NCBI GenBank assembly: GCA_017430455.1
Contig: JAFRMX010000005.1
Span: forward strand, 88,539 to 152,538
Source of the DNA: Oscillospiraceae bacterium
Lineage (GTDB): Bacteria; Bacillota; Clostridia; Oscillospirales; Oscillospiraceae
Direction: 5' to 3'
Length of the DNA stretch: 64,000 nt
Both the position numbers and the translations under genes were made by a program. The first letter of the stretch is position 1. Every line of letters starts with the position of its first letter. Below, piece by piece: positions 33,883 through 42,667 of the stretch. The notes beneath the pieces were generated by a model. It did no database searches. It saw only the letters and a list, made by a program, of their open reading frames with translations, and had not been told where the DNA came from.

Positions 33883-34692
33883 ATGGGCAGGCAGCCGGAT
33901 AACGACAAAAAACAGCGGATCCGGGATAACTTCCTGGCGCGGAACAGATACGCGCTCGATCTGCGCTTTGTGCTCAGGGACGGCAAGAAGCACCCTGCTG
34001 CGATCCTGATCCCGGGCGGGGCCTACAGAGCAGTCTGCAGCTTTATAGAGGGCGTGCCGATCGCGAGAAAGCTGAACGAAAGGGGCATATCAGCCGTTAT
34101 TCTGTACTACCGCGTAAGGAGAAAGGCTTCTTATCCCGCGCCGATGGATGACCTCGCGCGAGCGGTAAGGGAATGCCTCGAAAGAGCGGATGAGCTCGGG
34201 CTGGATATGGACAGTTATTCCGTCTGGGGAGCCTCCGCGGGAGGACATCTCGCGGGCAGTATCGGGACGGAGAATATGGGATACATGAAATACGGCTTGC
34301 CGAAGCCCTCGGCGCTGATTCTGGAGTACCCTGTCATTTCCATGATGCCTGGCCTTACCCATGGAGTAACGCACGACAATCTCCTGGGAAAGAACGCGAC
34401 CCGGGAAATGGAGGAGTTTACGAGCATCGAAAAGCATGTGACGAAAAACTATCCTCCGACCTACGTGTGGTGCGGTGACTGTGATGAAACGGTTCCTCCC
34501 GAAAACACAAGGATAATGGAAGAGCAGCTCGAAAAGACAGGCGTCAGGAACTTGTGCGATGTCTTCCCCGGAGTCGGGCACGGAGTCGGCCCCGGAACAG
34601 GCACAAGCGCGGAGGGCTGGATTGACACAGCCGTATCTTTCTGGCTTAATAAGGAACAAAATAGCAGGACACTTCAGAAAGCAGGTATATAA
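33883..34692 (+). CDS. alpha/beta-hydrolase (esterase/lipase-like)
   Basis: This 269-residue protein matches the alpha/beta-hydrolase fold of small acetylesterases. Motifs are the HGGA-like AAILIPGGAYRAV, the nucleophile SVWGASAGGHLAG (G-x-S-x-G), an acidic residue in WCGDCDETVPPENT, and His in FPGVGHGVGPG. Acetyl-xylan or acyl-sugar deacetylation would suit the carbohydrate region but is a guess. The ATG at 33883 is preceded by GGAGAAGAGG; a longer frame from 33829 starts upstream of the predicted transcript start. It is followed three bases later by the ATP-grasp gene. Confidence 0.85.
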   Translation: MGRQPDNDKKQRIRDNFLARNRYALDLRFVLRDGKKHPAAILIPGGAYRAVCSFIEGVPIARKLNERGISAVILYYRVRRKASYPAPMDDLARAVRECLERADELGLDMDSYSVWGASAGGHLAGSIGTENMGYMKYGLPKPSALILEYPVISMMPGLTHGVTHDNLLGKNATREMEEFTSIEKHVTKNYPPTYVWCGDCDETVPPENTRIMEEQLEKTGVRNLCDVFPGVGHGVGPGTGTSAEGWIDTAVSFWLNKEQNSRTLQKAGI

Positions 34693-34694
34693 CG

Positions 34695-35888
34695 ATGAAC
34701 AATTTTGTGTTTATTTCACCGAATTTTCCGGAAAACTACAGATATTTCTGCCGGGAACTTAACGAAAACGGCATGAACGTCCTCGGGATAGGCGATCAGC
34801 CCTATGACGAGCTGCCTTTTGATCTCAAGGAAGCTCTTCGCGAATACTACAAGGTCGGGTCGCTCGAGGATTACGACCAGGTATACAGGGCTGTGGCGTT
34901 TTTCGCGTTCAAATACGGCCGTATCGACTGGATAGAATCCAACAACGAGTACTGGCTGGAGAATGACGCAAAGCTCAGGACGGATTTCAATGTAACTACG
35001 GGCTTTAAGCTTGATGAGCTGCCGTATTTCACCAGGAAGTCGCTCATGAAGCAAAGCTATGAAAAGGCAGGCATTCCGGCTGCCCGCTTCTGCCTTCCCG
35101 AGAGCCTTGAAGATGCGCTCTCTTTCACGGAAGAGGTCGGATTTCCCGTCGTCGTAAAACCGGACAGGGGCGTCGGGGCATCGCACACATTCCGGCTTAA
35201 GAACGAAAAAGAGCTTGAAGATTTCTGGAAGAACAAGCCTTCAGGCATCACCTTCATTATGGAAGAGTATGTCTATGGGGATATAATCTCCTACGACGCG
35301 ATAATCGGCAGCAGCGGAGATGTTATCTTCGAGACGGGCAACGTGACTCCGGGCTCCATCATGGACATAGTCAACGAGCAGAAGGAGACGGCTTACTATA
35401 TAAGAAAAGAGCTCCCCGAGAACGTCAGAGCAGCCGGAAGAGATGCGGTAAAGAGCTTCGGAGTGAAAAGCAGGTTCATCCACTTCGAGTTTTTCTGCCT
35501 CACAAAGGACCAGGGGCATCTCGGCAGGAAAGGCGATGTAGTCGCGCTCGAGGCCAACATGAGACCGAGCGGCGGGTTCTCGACGGACATGATGAACTTC
35601 GCCCACAGCACGGATGTTTATAAGATCTGGGCGGATATGGTGAGCTTCGGACGCACGGGAATAAAGCCCGGCAAGCATGCCTTCTGCGCATTCCTCGGGC
35701 GCAGGGACGGGCGCGATTATCTGTATTCCGATGATGAAATAATCGGGAAATATTCTGAACAGATAAGGCTTATGCAGCGCATGCCCGACGCGCTCTCGGA
35801 CGATATGGGAAACAGAGCTTTTCTCGCAGTCTTCGATACGCTTGAGGAAGTAAACGGATTTTTCGAAGACTGTACAAAACGAGTCTGA
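34695..35888 (+). CDS. ATP-grasp family ligase-like protein
   Basis: This 397-residue protein has an N-terminal pre-ATP-grasp fold (FVFISPNFPENYRYFC) and an ATP-grasp core from about residue 105: RKSLMKQSYEKAGIPAARF, FPVVVKPDRGVGASHTFR with the ATP-binding Lys, FIMEEYVYGDIIS, and the metal-binding VALEANMRPSGGFSTDM. It resembles carbamoyl-phosphate-synthase-like and carnosine-synthase-like ligases that join a carboxylate to an amine. Its substrates cannot be identified. Coupling to the esterase-like gene upstream suggests a two-step modification pathway. Confidence 0.82.
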   Translation: MNNFVFISPNFPENYRYFCRELNENGMNVLGIGDQPYDELPFDLKEALREYYKVGSLEDYDQVYRAVAFFAFKYGRIDWIESNNEYWLENDAKLRTDFNVTTGFKLDELPYFTRKSLMKQSYEKAGIPAARFCLPESLEDALSFTEEVGFPVVVKPDRGVGASHTFRLKNEKELEDFWKNKPSGITFIMEEYVYGDIISYDAIIGSSGDVIFETGNVTPGSIMDIVNEQKETAYYIRKELPENVRAAGRDAVKSFGVKSRFIHFEFFCLTKDQGHLGRKGDVVALEANMRPSGGFSTDMMNFAHSTDVYKIWADMVSFGRTGIKPGKHAFCAFLGRRDGRDYLYSDDEIIGKYSEQIRLMQRMPDALSDDMGNRAFLAVFDTLEEVNGFFEDCTKRV

Positions 35889-35901
35889 AACAATAACATT
35901 A

Positions 35902-35938
35902 AAAAGCCTTGTGCCGCTCAGGTACAGGGCTTTTATAT
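35902..35938 (+). terminator. terminator after the ATP-grasp gene
   Basis: AAAAGCCTTGTGCC at 35902-35915 pairs with GGTACAGGGCTTTT at 35921-35934, with wobble pairs, a five-base loop and a T-rich tail. Confidence 0.85.
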
Positions 35939-35956
35939 TTGATCATAAATATTGTA

Positions 35957-35985
35957 TTTACAACATGATGCAATTTATATAAAAT
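35957..35985 (+). promoter_or_regulatory. promoter of the flavoprotein/2Fe-2S operon
   Basis: TTTACA at 35957-35962 and TAAAAT at 35980-35985 are 17 bases apart, about 50 bases before the ATG at 36038. Confidence 0.65.
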
Positions 35986-36037
35986 TGATTATAACGAATG
36001 AATATCCGGATAATAATCAGAAAAGGAGGAAAAAAAT

Positions 36038-37612
36038 ATGTCCAAATTTGATGCCGTGGTCATCGGCGCGGGTACAGGCGGTCTGTCAGCCGCCTTAAGC
36101 CTTGCCACGGCAGGGAAAAAAGTGCTTCTGCTCGAACAGCACAATCTTCCAGGCGGTTGTGCCTCCAGTTTTGTGAGAGGCAGATTCGAATTCGATGCTT
36201 CCCTGCATGAATTCTGCTCGCTCGGATCACCTGCCGAGTGGGGACTTACCGGCAAGCTGCTTGAAGAGAAATACAAACTGAACGCGGAGTGGATCTTGGT
36301 CCCCGACCTGTTCCGCTGTATCGGGACGACAAGAAGCGGGAGGCATATGGATGTCACGATGCCCTGCGGAAAGCAGAATTTCATTGACAAGATGGAGGAG
36401 ATCGTTCCAGGTTCCAGAGGACCTATGGAGACTTTCTTCGAGCTTGCCGAGGAATGTGACGCAGCCTACAACTACTTCAACGAGCATCTCTTCGAGGGCC
36501 TTGACAAGAAAGGCTACACTTATGTCGATGAAGGCCTCTTCATGAAGAAGTATCCGAACTTCCTAAAGGTTGCCGAGTATCCGTTCAACGTCGTTCTGAG
36601 AAAGATCGGAATGCCCGACGATGCCATCGACCTGCTCAACATCTACTGGACCTACATAGGCACGGACTATGAGCGTCTGAGCTTTGTGCACCAGGCGTGG
36701 ATGCTGCTCATGTACATCAAGTACCATCCCGCGATCTGCAAAAAGACGGCGCACGGACTCACGATGTCGTTTGTCGAGAGATTCAGGGAACTCGGAGGTG
36801 AGTTCTGGCTAAATACGAAGGCTCTTGAGGTCACTGCAGACGAGAGCGGAAAGATAACGGGCGTTGAAACTACGGCGGGATTCGTGGAGACCAATTATGT
36901 CATTGCAAATGTCAATCCCCAAACGGCCTATACGAAACTTCTCAGCAAGAATATCAAAGTTCCCGAACGCGAACTCAAGAGAGTCTCTGCTGAAAAACAC
37001 GGGGTGCGTTTCTTCAATGCTTACGTAGGCCTGAACAAGAGCTGTGAAGAGCTCGGCATCAAGGATTACACTATATTTATGCCTGGATCCTTCGACACGA
37101 ATGTAAACTATGCCTGCTCCAAAAAATATGAGGGCAACCCCTACGGCACCATAGTCATATACAACATAGTCAATCCGGAAGCTTCGCCTCCCGGGACGAC
37201 CGTTCTCACATTCACCTGCGCATACACCGAAGATGTCTGGGGCGGATTCAGCCAGAAGGAGTATGTGAAACGCAAACAGGAGACCTTCAGAGCGGTGCTC
37301 AAGAATTTTGAGGATGCGACAGGGATCATTATCCATGACTGCATAGAGGAAATCGAGATAGCCACACCATGGACCTTCTGCAACTTCCTCGGAACGCCAC
37401 AGGGTACTGTCTACGGCTTTGAGACATCCGAGTGGGATACCATGGTATCGAGGCTTATGTCGCTCAAAAAGGATCAGCCCATACACGGCTTCAAGACCTG
37501 CGGCGCGTCGGGCGCCAGAGGCGACGGTTTCAACCAGACCTATCTGAATGGTGATGATATGGCCACCCTTATCCTTATGGATATGGCGGAAGATGAAAAG
37601 GAGGCAAAGTAA
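36038..37612 (+). CDS. NAD(P)/FAD-dependent oxidoreductase, phytoene-desaturase/RetSat-like
   Basis: This 524-residue flavoprotein starts with a dinucleotide-binding motif (VVIGAGTGGLSAALSLATAG) followed by LLLEQHNLPGGCASSF, the hallmark of the CrtI/carotene-isomerase/retinol-saturase group. A second nucleotide-contact segment near the C terminus reads GFKTCGASGARGDGFNQT. Substrates in this group are polyenes or quinone-like molecules. No carotenoid genes are present. The stop codon directly abuts the start of a ferredoxin-reductase-like gene, so the two proteins are made together and probably pass electrons to each other. A strong AAAGGAGGA site precedes the ATG. Confidence 0.85.
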   Translation: MSKFDAVVIGAGTGGLSAALSLATAGKKVLLLEQHNLPGGCASSFVRGRFEFDASLHEFCSLGSPAEWGLTGKLLEEKYKLNAEWILVPDLFRCIGTTRSGRHMDVTMPCGKQNFIDKMEEIVPGSRGPMETFFELAEECDAAYNYFNEHLFEGLDKKGYTYVDEGLFMKKYPNFLKVAEYPFNVVLRKIGMPDDAIDLLNIYWTYIGTDYERLSFVHQAWMLLMYIKYHPAICKKTAHGLTMSFVERFRELGGEFWLNTKALEVTADESGKITGVETTAGFVETNYVIANVNPQTAYTKLLSKNIKVPERELKRVSAEKHGVRFFNAYVGLNKSCEELGIKDYTIFMPGSFDTNVNYACSKKYEGNPYGTIVIYNIVNPEASPPGTTVLTFTCAYTEDVWGGFSQKEYVKRKQETFRAVLKNFEDATGIIIHDCIEEIEIATPWTFCNFLGTPQGTVYGFETSEWDTMVSRLMSLKKDQPIHGFKTCGASGARGDGFNQTYLNGDDMATLILMDMAEDEKEAK

Positions 37613-38821
37613 ATGGCTAATGTACATATCAAGCCGATAGGCCTTCTGGACATGCTGTATTTCAAAAGCAAGAAGGTCAAACGCGACAGTATTATAGATG
37701 CCACTGCGGTGAAAGAGCTGAAGGCAGATTATGAATCCAATATAAAAGCGCATGAAAGGCATCCGGGCAATCAGGAGTTCGTGATCGAAGACATCATCAT
37801 CAGAGGAAGAGGCGATGTCAGATCGTATGTGCTCAGAAAGAAAGACGGAACGAACCCCGCGTTTTTCAGAGCCGGCCAGTTCGTTGTGCTTCGCCAGATG
37901 ATAGACGGCAAGCTCATATGCAGACCCGTTACTCTCTCCTGCGGGCCTTCCATGACGCTGGAGGGAAAGTGCATGGTGACCGTAAAGAGAGTCGAGCCAG
38001 ACGGCTTCCTTAGCGGATACATACACGACAACTGGAAGATAGGAGATACCATAGAGACCTCGGGGCCTCAGGGAACCTTCTATTATGAAGGCATCAGAGA
38101 CGCAGAAAAGGTCATAGCCGTAGCGGGTGGAAGCGGGATCACGCCTGTGTTTTCGATGGCCTGTGCTATAGCCGACGGCGATGAAGATTTCGATCTCACG
38201 GTTCTTTACGGCAGTAGAACAAGGGACGATGTTCTGTTTGAAGAAGAGTTTGCCGAAATAATGAAGAAGACCGGTAAGGTCAGAGTAATCAATGTGCTGA
38301 GCGAGGAAGAGGACGAAGGCTGCGAGCACGGCTTTATCACGGCAGACCTCATCAGAAAGTACGCCGGAGAAGGCACATTCAGCGTCTTCGCGGCAGGCTC
38401 GAAAGGCATGTATGATTTTCTTGACGGTGAAGCGGAAAAACTGGGGCTCAAGAAGAAGTACTATCGCAAGGAGCTTTACGACAATGTCAGCAGGCCCTGG
38501 GAGTATGAAGGCTATCCGATGGAAGCGAAGGATAAGACTTTCAATCTTAAAATCAAAATGTGCGATAAGGTCTTCGATATACCCTGTGCCGCAAACGAGA
38601 ACATTATGGTAGCTCTCGAACGCGCGGGCATTGCGGGACCGAACCGCTGCAGAGGCGGGATCTGCGGATGGTGCAGGTCCAGACTTCTGGAAGGGACTGT
38701 ATTTATTCCCGAAGAGACGGACGGACGCCGGGCAAAGGATAAGGAACTCGGATATATCCATCCGTGCGCAAGCTTCGCAACCGGAAATATATACATAGAG
38801 ATGCCCAACCGCAGAAACTGA
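37613..38821 (+). CDS. FAD/NAD(P) reductase with C-terminal 2Fe-2S ferredoxin domain
   Basis: This 402-residue electron-transfer protein has about 75 extra N-terminal residues, then a ferredoxin-NADP-reductase-type FAD domain (FFRAGQFVVLRQM, CRPVTLSCGPS), an NAD domain (VIAVAGGSGITPVFSMAC, LTVLYGSRTRDDVLFEEEF) and a plant-type 2Fe-2S domain with Cys residues in NRCRGGICGWC and, about 30 residues later, in IHPC. The layout resembles benzoate-dioxygenase-reductase and phenol-hydroxylase reductases but in reverse domain order. It follows the flavoprotein without a gap, so it probably delivers reducing equivalents to it. Confidence 0.88.
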   Translation: MANVHIKPIGLLDMLYFKSKKVKRDSIIDATAVKELKADYESNIKAHERHPGNQEFVIEDIIIRGRGDVRSYVLRKKDGTNPAFFRAGQFVVLRQMIDGKLICRPVTLSCGPSMTLEGKCMVTVKRVEPDGFLSGYIHDNWKIGDTIETSGPQGTFYYEGIRDAEKVIAVAGGSGITPVFSMACAIADGDEDFDLTVLYGSRTRDDVLFEEEFAEIMKKTGKVRVINVLSEEEDEGCEHGFITADLIRKYAGEGTFSVFAAGSKGMYDFLDGEAEKLGLKKKYYRKELYDNVSRPWEYEGYPMEAKDKTFNLKIKMCDKVFDIPCAANENIMVALERAGIAGPNRCRGGICGWCRSRLLEGTVFIPEETDGRRAKDKELGYIHPCASFATGNIYIEMPNRRN

Positions 38822-38840
38822 AAAAGATCATAAAGACAGC

Positions 38841-38876
38841 AAAAAGCCTTGTACCTCAATTGGTACAAGGCTTTTT

Positions 38877-38877
<1 letters not shown>
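38841..38877. terminator. bidirectional terminator between reductase and tRNA genes
   Basis: AAAAAGCCTTGTACC at 38841-38855 pairs perfectly with 38862-38876 around TCAATT. It terminates the flavoprotein operon (+) and, read on the minus strand, begins directly after the encoded CCA of tRNA-Thr, so it also ends the tRNA transcript. Confidence 0.88.
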
Positions 38878-38952
<75 letters not shown>

Positions 38953-38958
38953 GAAAAC

Positions 38959-38983
38959 ATATGCCCCTGATTAAGGGGCATAT
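38959..38983 (-). other. hairpin between the two tRNA genes
   Basis: ATATGCCCCT at 38959-38968 pairs perfectly with 38974-38983 around a five-base loop. There is no T run on the minus strand, so it is more likely a processing or spacer structure than a terminator. Confidence 0.6.
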
Positions 38984-38987
38984 TGCG

Positions 38988-39064
38988 TGGCGACCGCGAA
39001 GGGACTTGAACCCTCGACCTCCGGCGTGACAGGCCGGCGTTCTAACCAGCTGAACTACACGGCC
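38988..39064 (-). tRNA. tRNA-Asp (GTC)
   Basis: Reading the minus strand from 39064, the acceptor GGCCGTG pairs with CGCGGTC. The anticodon arm has stem CCGGC/GCCGG and loop CTGTCAC with anticodon GTC; the T loop is GTTCAAGTC. Discriminator G and CCA are encoded, giving 77 bases. Confidence 0.96.
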
Positions 39065-39112
39065 ACGGCTGAAATAATATATCAAATCAAAGCATGCTTG
39101 TCAATATTTTTT

Positions 39113-39526
39113 TTAAAGTTTTATACTGTCAAGATAAGATTCGAGCAGAAGACTAGCCGCTACGGCGTCAACGCTCTTTTTGTGCTCCTTCTCCTTTTTG
39201 CCGGAGGCGTGAAGTATCGCGTGTGCTTCGATTGAGGAGCGCCTCTCGTCCCAGAGAATAACGGGAAGACCGCTTTTTCCCTCAAGAATTGCCTTGAAAG
39301 CCCTGCTTTTTTCGGCTCTGAAGCTCTCCGTTCCGTCCATGTTTCTGGGAAGGCCGAGTATAAATTTCTCAACATCGCGCTGCCCCGCCTCAATGCATAG
39401 CCTCTCCGCGAGCTTTTCCGGATCTTTTTCGCGGATTATGAACGCGTCCCCGGTGATGCTCAGGGTGAGGTCCGAAACGGCAATGCCTGTTCTAACATCA
39501 CCGTAGTCTATTGCCATGATACGCAT
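39113..39526 (-). CDS. ruvX: putative pre-16S rRNA nuclease / Holliday junction resolvase-like YqgF
   Basis: This 137-residue RNase-H-fold protein carries MRIMAIDYGDVRTGIAVSD with the first catalytic Asp, ILGLPRNMDGTE, LWDERRSS with the Glu and a final DAVAASLLLESYL with the last Asp. Length matches RuvX/YqgF, which trims the 5' end of 16S rRNA precursors. It is nine bases downstream of folC and ends the minus-strand run. Confidence 0.93.
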   Translation of the reverse strand: MRIMAIDYGDVRTGIAVSDLTLSITGDAFIIREKDPEKLAERLCIEAGQRDVEKFILGLPRNMDGTESFRAEKSRAFKAILEGKSGLPVILWDERRSSIEAHAILHASGKKEKEHKKSVDAVAASLLLESYLDSIKL

Positions 39527-39535
39527 GAAGACCTC

Positions 39536-40804
39536 CTAATACAGCCCGAAACAGGCCCGGATATCGCCGCTCATGTAAAGCGAGCCCGTGGCGATAACTG
39601 CCCCGTTTGATTCAAGGGCAAGCTCTTTTGCTTTTTCGACTCCGTCCTGCACGGTATCGCAGACGGAAACAGGCTTTTGGTATTTTCTAAGGAAAGCAGC
39701 CAGCTCCTCAGCTCTCAGAGCGCGCGGATTGGACGGGGTCACACAGACGAATTCGTCAGCAGCTTCATTGAGAATATCGAAGAGAGCAGGATAGTCCTTG
39801 TCCGCCATGACTCCGGCGAGAAAAATGTGCTTCATTCCGGGGAAATAGGCGAGCGTGTTTTCACGCACGGTTTCCGCGCACTGGGGATTGTGTCCTCCGT
39901 CGACGACAAAATAAGGGTCATCCGAGACTATCTCGAATCGCGCCGGCCAGGAAACACTGTACAGCCCGTGCTCCAGAGCCTGATCCGATATATCAAAGCC
40001 GCGTTTTCTGAGAACCTTGACAGTTTCGATAACAACAGCGGCGTTTTTGAGCTGATGGGCACCCAGGAGCGGAAGCGAGTACTCCCTTCCTTTGTAGAAG
40101 AAAGCCTGACCCTCGGTCGAGTCAAATTCTCTTTTTATTGCCGAAAAATCGGCGACTGAAAGCTTCGCGCAGTTTTCTTTGCAGACTGAGGCGATAACAT
40201 CCTCTACGGACTTTTTCTGCTCATAGAGGCACACGTCGCAGCCGGGTTTTATTATGCCAGCCTTCTCGCGGGCAATGGCTTCGACTGTATCTCCGAGTAT
40301 CCTGGTGTGGTCAAGCCCGATGTTCATTATTACCGCGCATTCGGGAAAGGCAATAATATTGGTGGAGTCCAGCCTTCCCCCGAGTCCGACCTCGAGGACG
40401 ACGATGTCGCAGCTCTCCTGTTTGAACCACAGAAATGCTGCCGCAGTCATCATCTCGAACTCCGTCGGATGATCCTCCATTTTTTCGGCTGCGGGCTTTA
40501 TCCGGGCGACTATGTCCGCGAGGACCTCGTCCGGGATCTGCTCTCCGTTTATCTGCATCCTCTCGTTGAAGCGGTAGAGATAGGGTGATGTGAAAAGCCC
40601 TGTTCTGTATCCCGCCGCCTTAAGGACGGAAGCGGTCATTGCAGCCGCGCTGCCTTTGCCGTTGGTGCCCGCTATGTGTACGAACTTAAGCGAGTCCTGC
40701 GGGTCGCCCAGAGAGGAACAGAGCTCCCTGATGCGTTCAAGGCCGGGTTTTGAGCCGAGCCATAAGGTGCCGTTAATATAGTTTAATGCTTCTTTATACG
40801 TCAT
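39536..40804 (-). CDS. folC: folylpolyglutamate synthase / dihydrofolate synthase
   Basis: This 422-residue Mur-ligase-family enzyme adds glutamate to (dihydro)folate. It has the P-loop VHIAGTNGKGSAAAM, the TSPYLYRFNERMQING folate segment, VVLEVGLGGRLDSTN, and PARFEIVSDDPYFVVDGGHNP in the C-terminal ligase domain. I chose the ATG at 40804 (MTYKEALNYI) rather than a TTG at 40819. Either way it overlaps the phosphopantetheinyl-transferase gene. It links functionally with thyA and folA at 52.9-54.2 kb, the folate-dependent dTMP cycle. Confidence 0.94.
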   Translation of the reverse strand: MTYKEALNYINGTLWLGSKPGLERIRELCSSLGDPQDSLKFVHIAGTNGKGSAAAMTASVLKAAGYRTGLFTSPYLYRFNERMQINGEQIPDEVLADIVARIKPAAEKMEDHPTEFEMMTAAAFLWFKQESCDIVVLEVGLGGRLDSTNIIAFPECAVIMNIGLDHTRILGDTVEAIAREKAGIIKPGCDVCLYEQKKSVEDVIASVCKENCAKLSVADFSAIKREFDSTEGQAFFYKGREYSLPLLGAHQLKNAAVVIETVKVLRKRGFDISDQALEHGLYSVSWPARFEIVSDDPYFVVDGGHNPQCAETVRENTLAYFPGMKHIFLAGVMADKDYPALFDILNEAADEFVCVTPSNPRALRAEELAAFLRKYQKPVSVCDTVQDGVEKAKELALESNGAVIATGSLYMSGDIRACFGLY

Positions 40805-41414
40805 TTTCTTCTTTTGCAATATCCTCTGACGTGAGGAAAACGGGAATCAGATCTGACAGTTCCTTTTCCGAACAGACGGAAAGCACATAATCTCCGATAA
40901 CGACGGTTTTTGAAAAGGCCGTACGGCCGGAGATCTCCGTTTTGCCCGACTGTATGAGAGGAAGGACCGAAAACGAAGTGAGCTCTTCCGCGAGGCTCTT
41001 TCCGAAGAGCTTTACGCAAGCCTCCTTAAGGGTCCACGCGGTGAAAAAGAGCCTGTCGTCTTCTCCGCTGTTTATCAGGCATCTCTCTTCCGGCGAAAAA
41101 ACGCGCTTCTCAACACCTTCGTGCTTTCGGCCGGTGTGCTCCAGATCGATTCCGACAGGAGCTTCCGACGATACGCCTGCGACCAGATCTCTGCTGTGGG
41201 ATATGTTGAAATGCGGGCCGTTCTCCGTGTACGGCTTTCCGTTTTCGTTATACCGGATATCCGTTTCGGGAAGTCCTGTCAGATAGCGTATCATCGCGCC
41301 GGCTCCAATGGAAAGAGGTCTTTCAGGACCTTTAAGCCGCCCCGGAAAGTTTCTTTCGCAAAACTCCCGGGGCAGAGCTTCAATCTCTTCTGTTTTGAGA
41401 AGAAATACGGTCAC
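40794..41414 (-). CDS. Sfp-type 4'-phosphopantetheinyl transferase
   Basis: This 206-residue protein activates carrier proteins by transferring phosphopantetheine from CoA. The signature sequence is present: FNISHSRDLV, VGIDLEHTGR with the Mg-binding Asp, and FFTAWTLKEACVKLFGKSL with Glu and Lys. The two-lobe length (about 200 residues) fits the Sfp rather than the AcpS type. It starts with GTG overlapping the stop of the dehydrogenase gene by four bases. No non-ribosomal peptide or polyketide synthase is in the window, so its carrier protein is elsewhere. Confidence 0.9.
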   Translation of the reverse strand: MTVFLLKTEEIEALPREFCERNFPGRLKGPERPLSIGAGAMIRYLTGLPETDIRYNENGKPYTENGPHFNISHSRDLVAGVSSEAPVGIDLEHTGRKHEGVEKRVFSPEERCLINSGEDDRLFFTAWTLKEACVKLFGKSLAEELTSFSVLPLIQSGKTEISGRTAFSKTVVIGDYVLSVCSEKELSDLIPVFLTSEDIAKEENDV

Positions 41415-42655
41415 TCTCCGAAATCGAGGACTCTCGTCATCCTTATAAGGGTGAGGCGGTTTCTGATGGCGGCAGAGATATAGAGGGCTTCATTGCCGAG
41501 CTCGGGGTCTATTCCAATGTGCTCGGGCAGATACTTGCAGGAGCAGGCCTTGTACAGAGCCTCAAGCTCCTCCGGCTCGGGGATCTCATCGATGATGGCG
41601 CAGATCCTGTCCCAGTTGTCGATTATATTCTGCGGATCGAAGGTCGCGAGGATATCGTTTGAGTTTTCCTTCATGATGCCGTCATAAAGGCGCTCGCCGA
41701 ACTTCTCCATCACCCATTCGCCGGTCAGAGGCTCGAATTTCTTCGCTTTCGGTGTGAGCTTTCTAAGACGCTTGTACTCTTTGACTGCTGCGAAAGTACC
41801 GACTCCTACGCATTCTCCGTGTATGCCCTCGGCGTTTTCGAAGCGCGGCGGGTGCATCTCGACCAGGTGTGCCATCAGGTGCTCGGCGCCGGAGGCAGCT
41901 CTCGAATTGTCCCAGAGCTGCATCGTGAGGCCGGACTTCATCTGGGCCATCGTCATGGCCTCGTGGTCGATCTCGCCTGTTGCAGCCATCTTATCTGCTG
42001 CCGCGCGCATGGTGACGAGCGCGTCCTCGGCGAGGCCTGCTATCTTTTCACAGTAATCTTCTCCGGAAACGAGGGAGGCTATCTTCCAGTCGGCCAGAGA
42101 GACGTATTTTGCCAGAATATCGTTAATGCCGCTTGAGACGAGACGCATCGGAGCGCCTTTTATTATGTCGAGGTCCGCTACGACCAGCGCAGGGGCTTTC
42201 ATGCGGGTGGATTTTTTCTGCCCCTTGATTATTGCGGAACAGATGGAGGCTGTGAATCCGTCGGAGGAGGCGAGCGTCGGCACAGCGACAAACGGTATGC
42301 CGAGCTTATACGCCGGATAACGCCCGAAGTCCATAATAGTCCCGGCGCCGAAAGCGACGATGACCTCCGGAGAGTCCAATTTTGTCATCATGTCCTCGAT
42401 GAGAACATCTTCTGCCCTCAGGCCCTTGCTCTCGAGGACTATCTCCTGGTCTGCCTTGAGGTGCTTTACCCCGGGAAGATTGTATACGAATGTATCGTAT
42501 ACGACAGCTCTTCTGGCTGAACCGAGGCCTACATCCTGCATGTACTTCTCGAAATGGTCGAGCGCGCCGTACTCGACGACTACTTTCTTCGTTTCGAGCT
42601 CATGGTCTCTGCCGCATTCGCAAAGGCCGGCATACTGTTCGCAATCAAATATCAT
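41411..42655 (-). CDS. egsA: sn-glycerol-1-phosphate dehydrogenase (AraM/EgsA-type)
   Basis: This 414-residue iron/zinc-type dehydrogenase reduces dihydroxyacetone phosphate to sn-glycerol-1-phosphate. It has the dinucleotide motif VIVAFGAGTIMDFGRYPAYK, PTLASSDGFTAS, SSGINDILAKYVSLADWK and metal-ligand His residues in SGAEHLMAHLVEMH and EGIHGECVGVG. Bacillota members of this family (AraM) make heptaprenylglycerol-phosphate-type lipids with a PcrB partner, not found here. It is followed by the PPTase gene and preceded by a Na/Pi cotransporter gene in the same direction. Confidence 0.9.
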   Translation of the reverse strand: MIFDCEQYAGLCECGRDHELETKKVVVEYGALDHFEKYMQDVGLGSARRAVVYDTFVYNLPGVKHLKADQEIVLESKGLRAEDVLIEDMMTKLDSPEVIVAFGAGTIMDFGRYPAYKLGIPFVAVPTLASSDGFTASICSAIIKGQKKSTRMKAPALVVADLDIIKGAPMRLVSSGINDILAKYVSLADWKIASLVSGEDYCEKIAGLAEDALVTMRAAADKMAATGEIDHEAMTMAQMKSGLTMQLWDNSRAASGAEHLMAHLVEMHPPRFENAEGIHGECVGVGTFAAVKEYKRLRKLTPKAKKFEPLTGEWVMEKFGERLYDGIMKENSNDILATFDPQNIIDNWDRICAIIDEIPEPEELEALYKACSCKYLPEHIGIDPELGNEALYISAAIRNRLTLIRMTRVLDFGE

Positions 42656-42667
42656 ACGGTATTCTCC

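Noticed and set aside
36809..38761. Very long minus-strand open frame (650 codons) opposite the flavoprotein and reductase genes
   Set aside because: The plus-strand genes have complete cofactor motifs and promoters; the antisense frame shows no family features and has no ribosome site.
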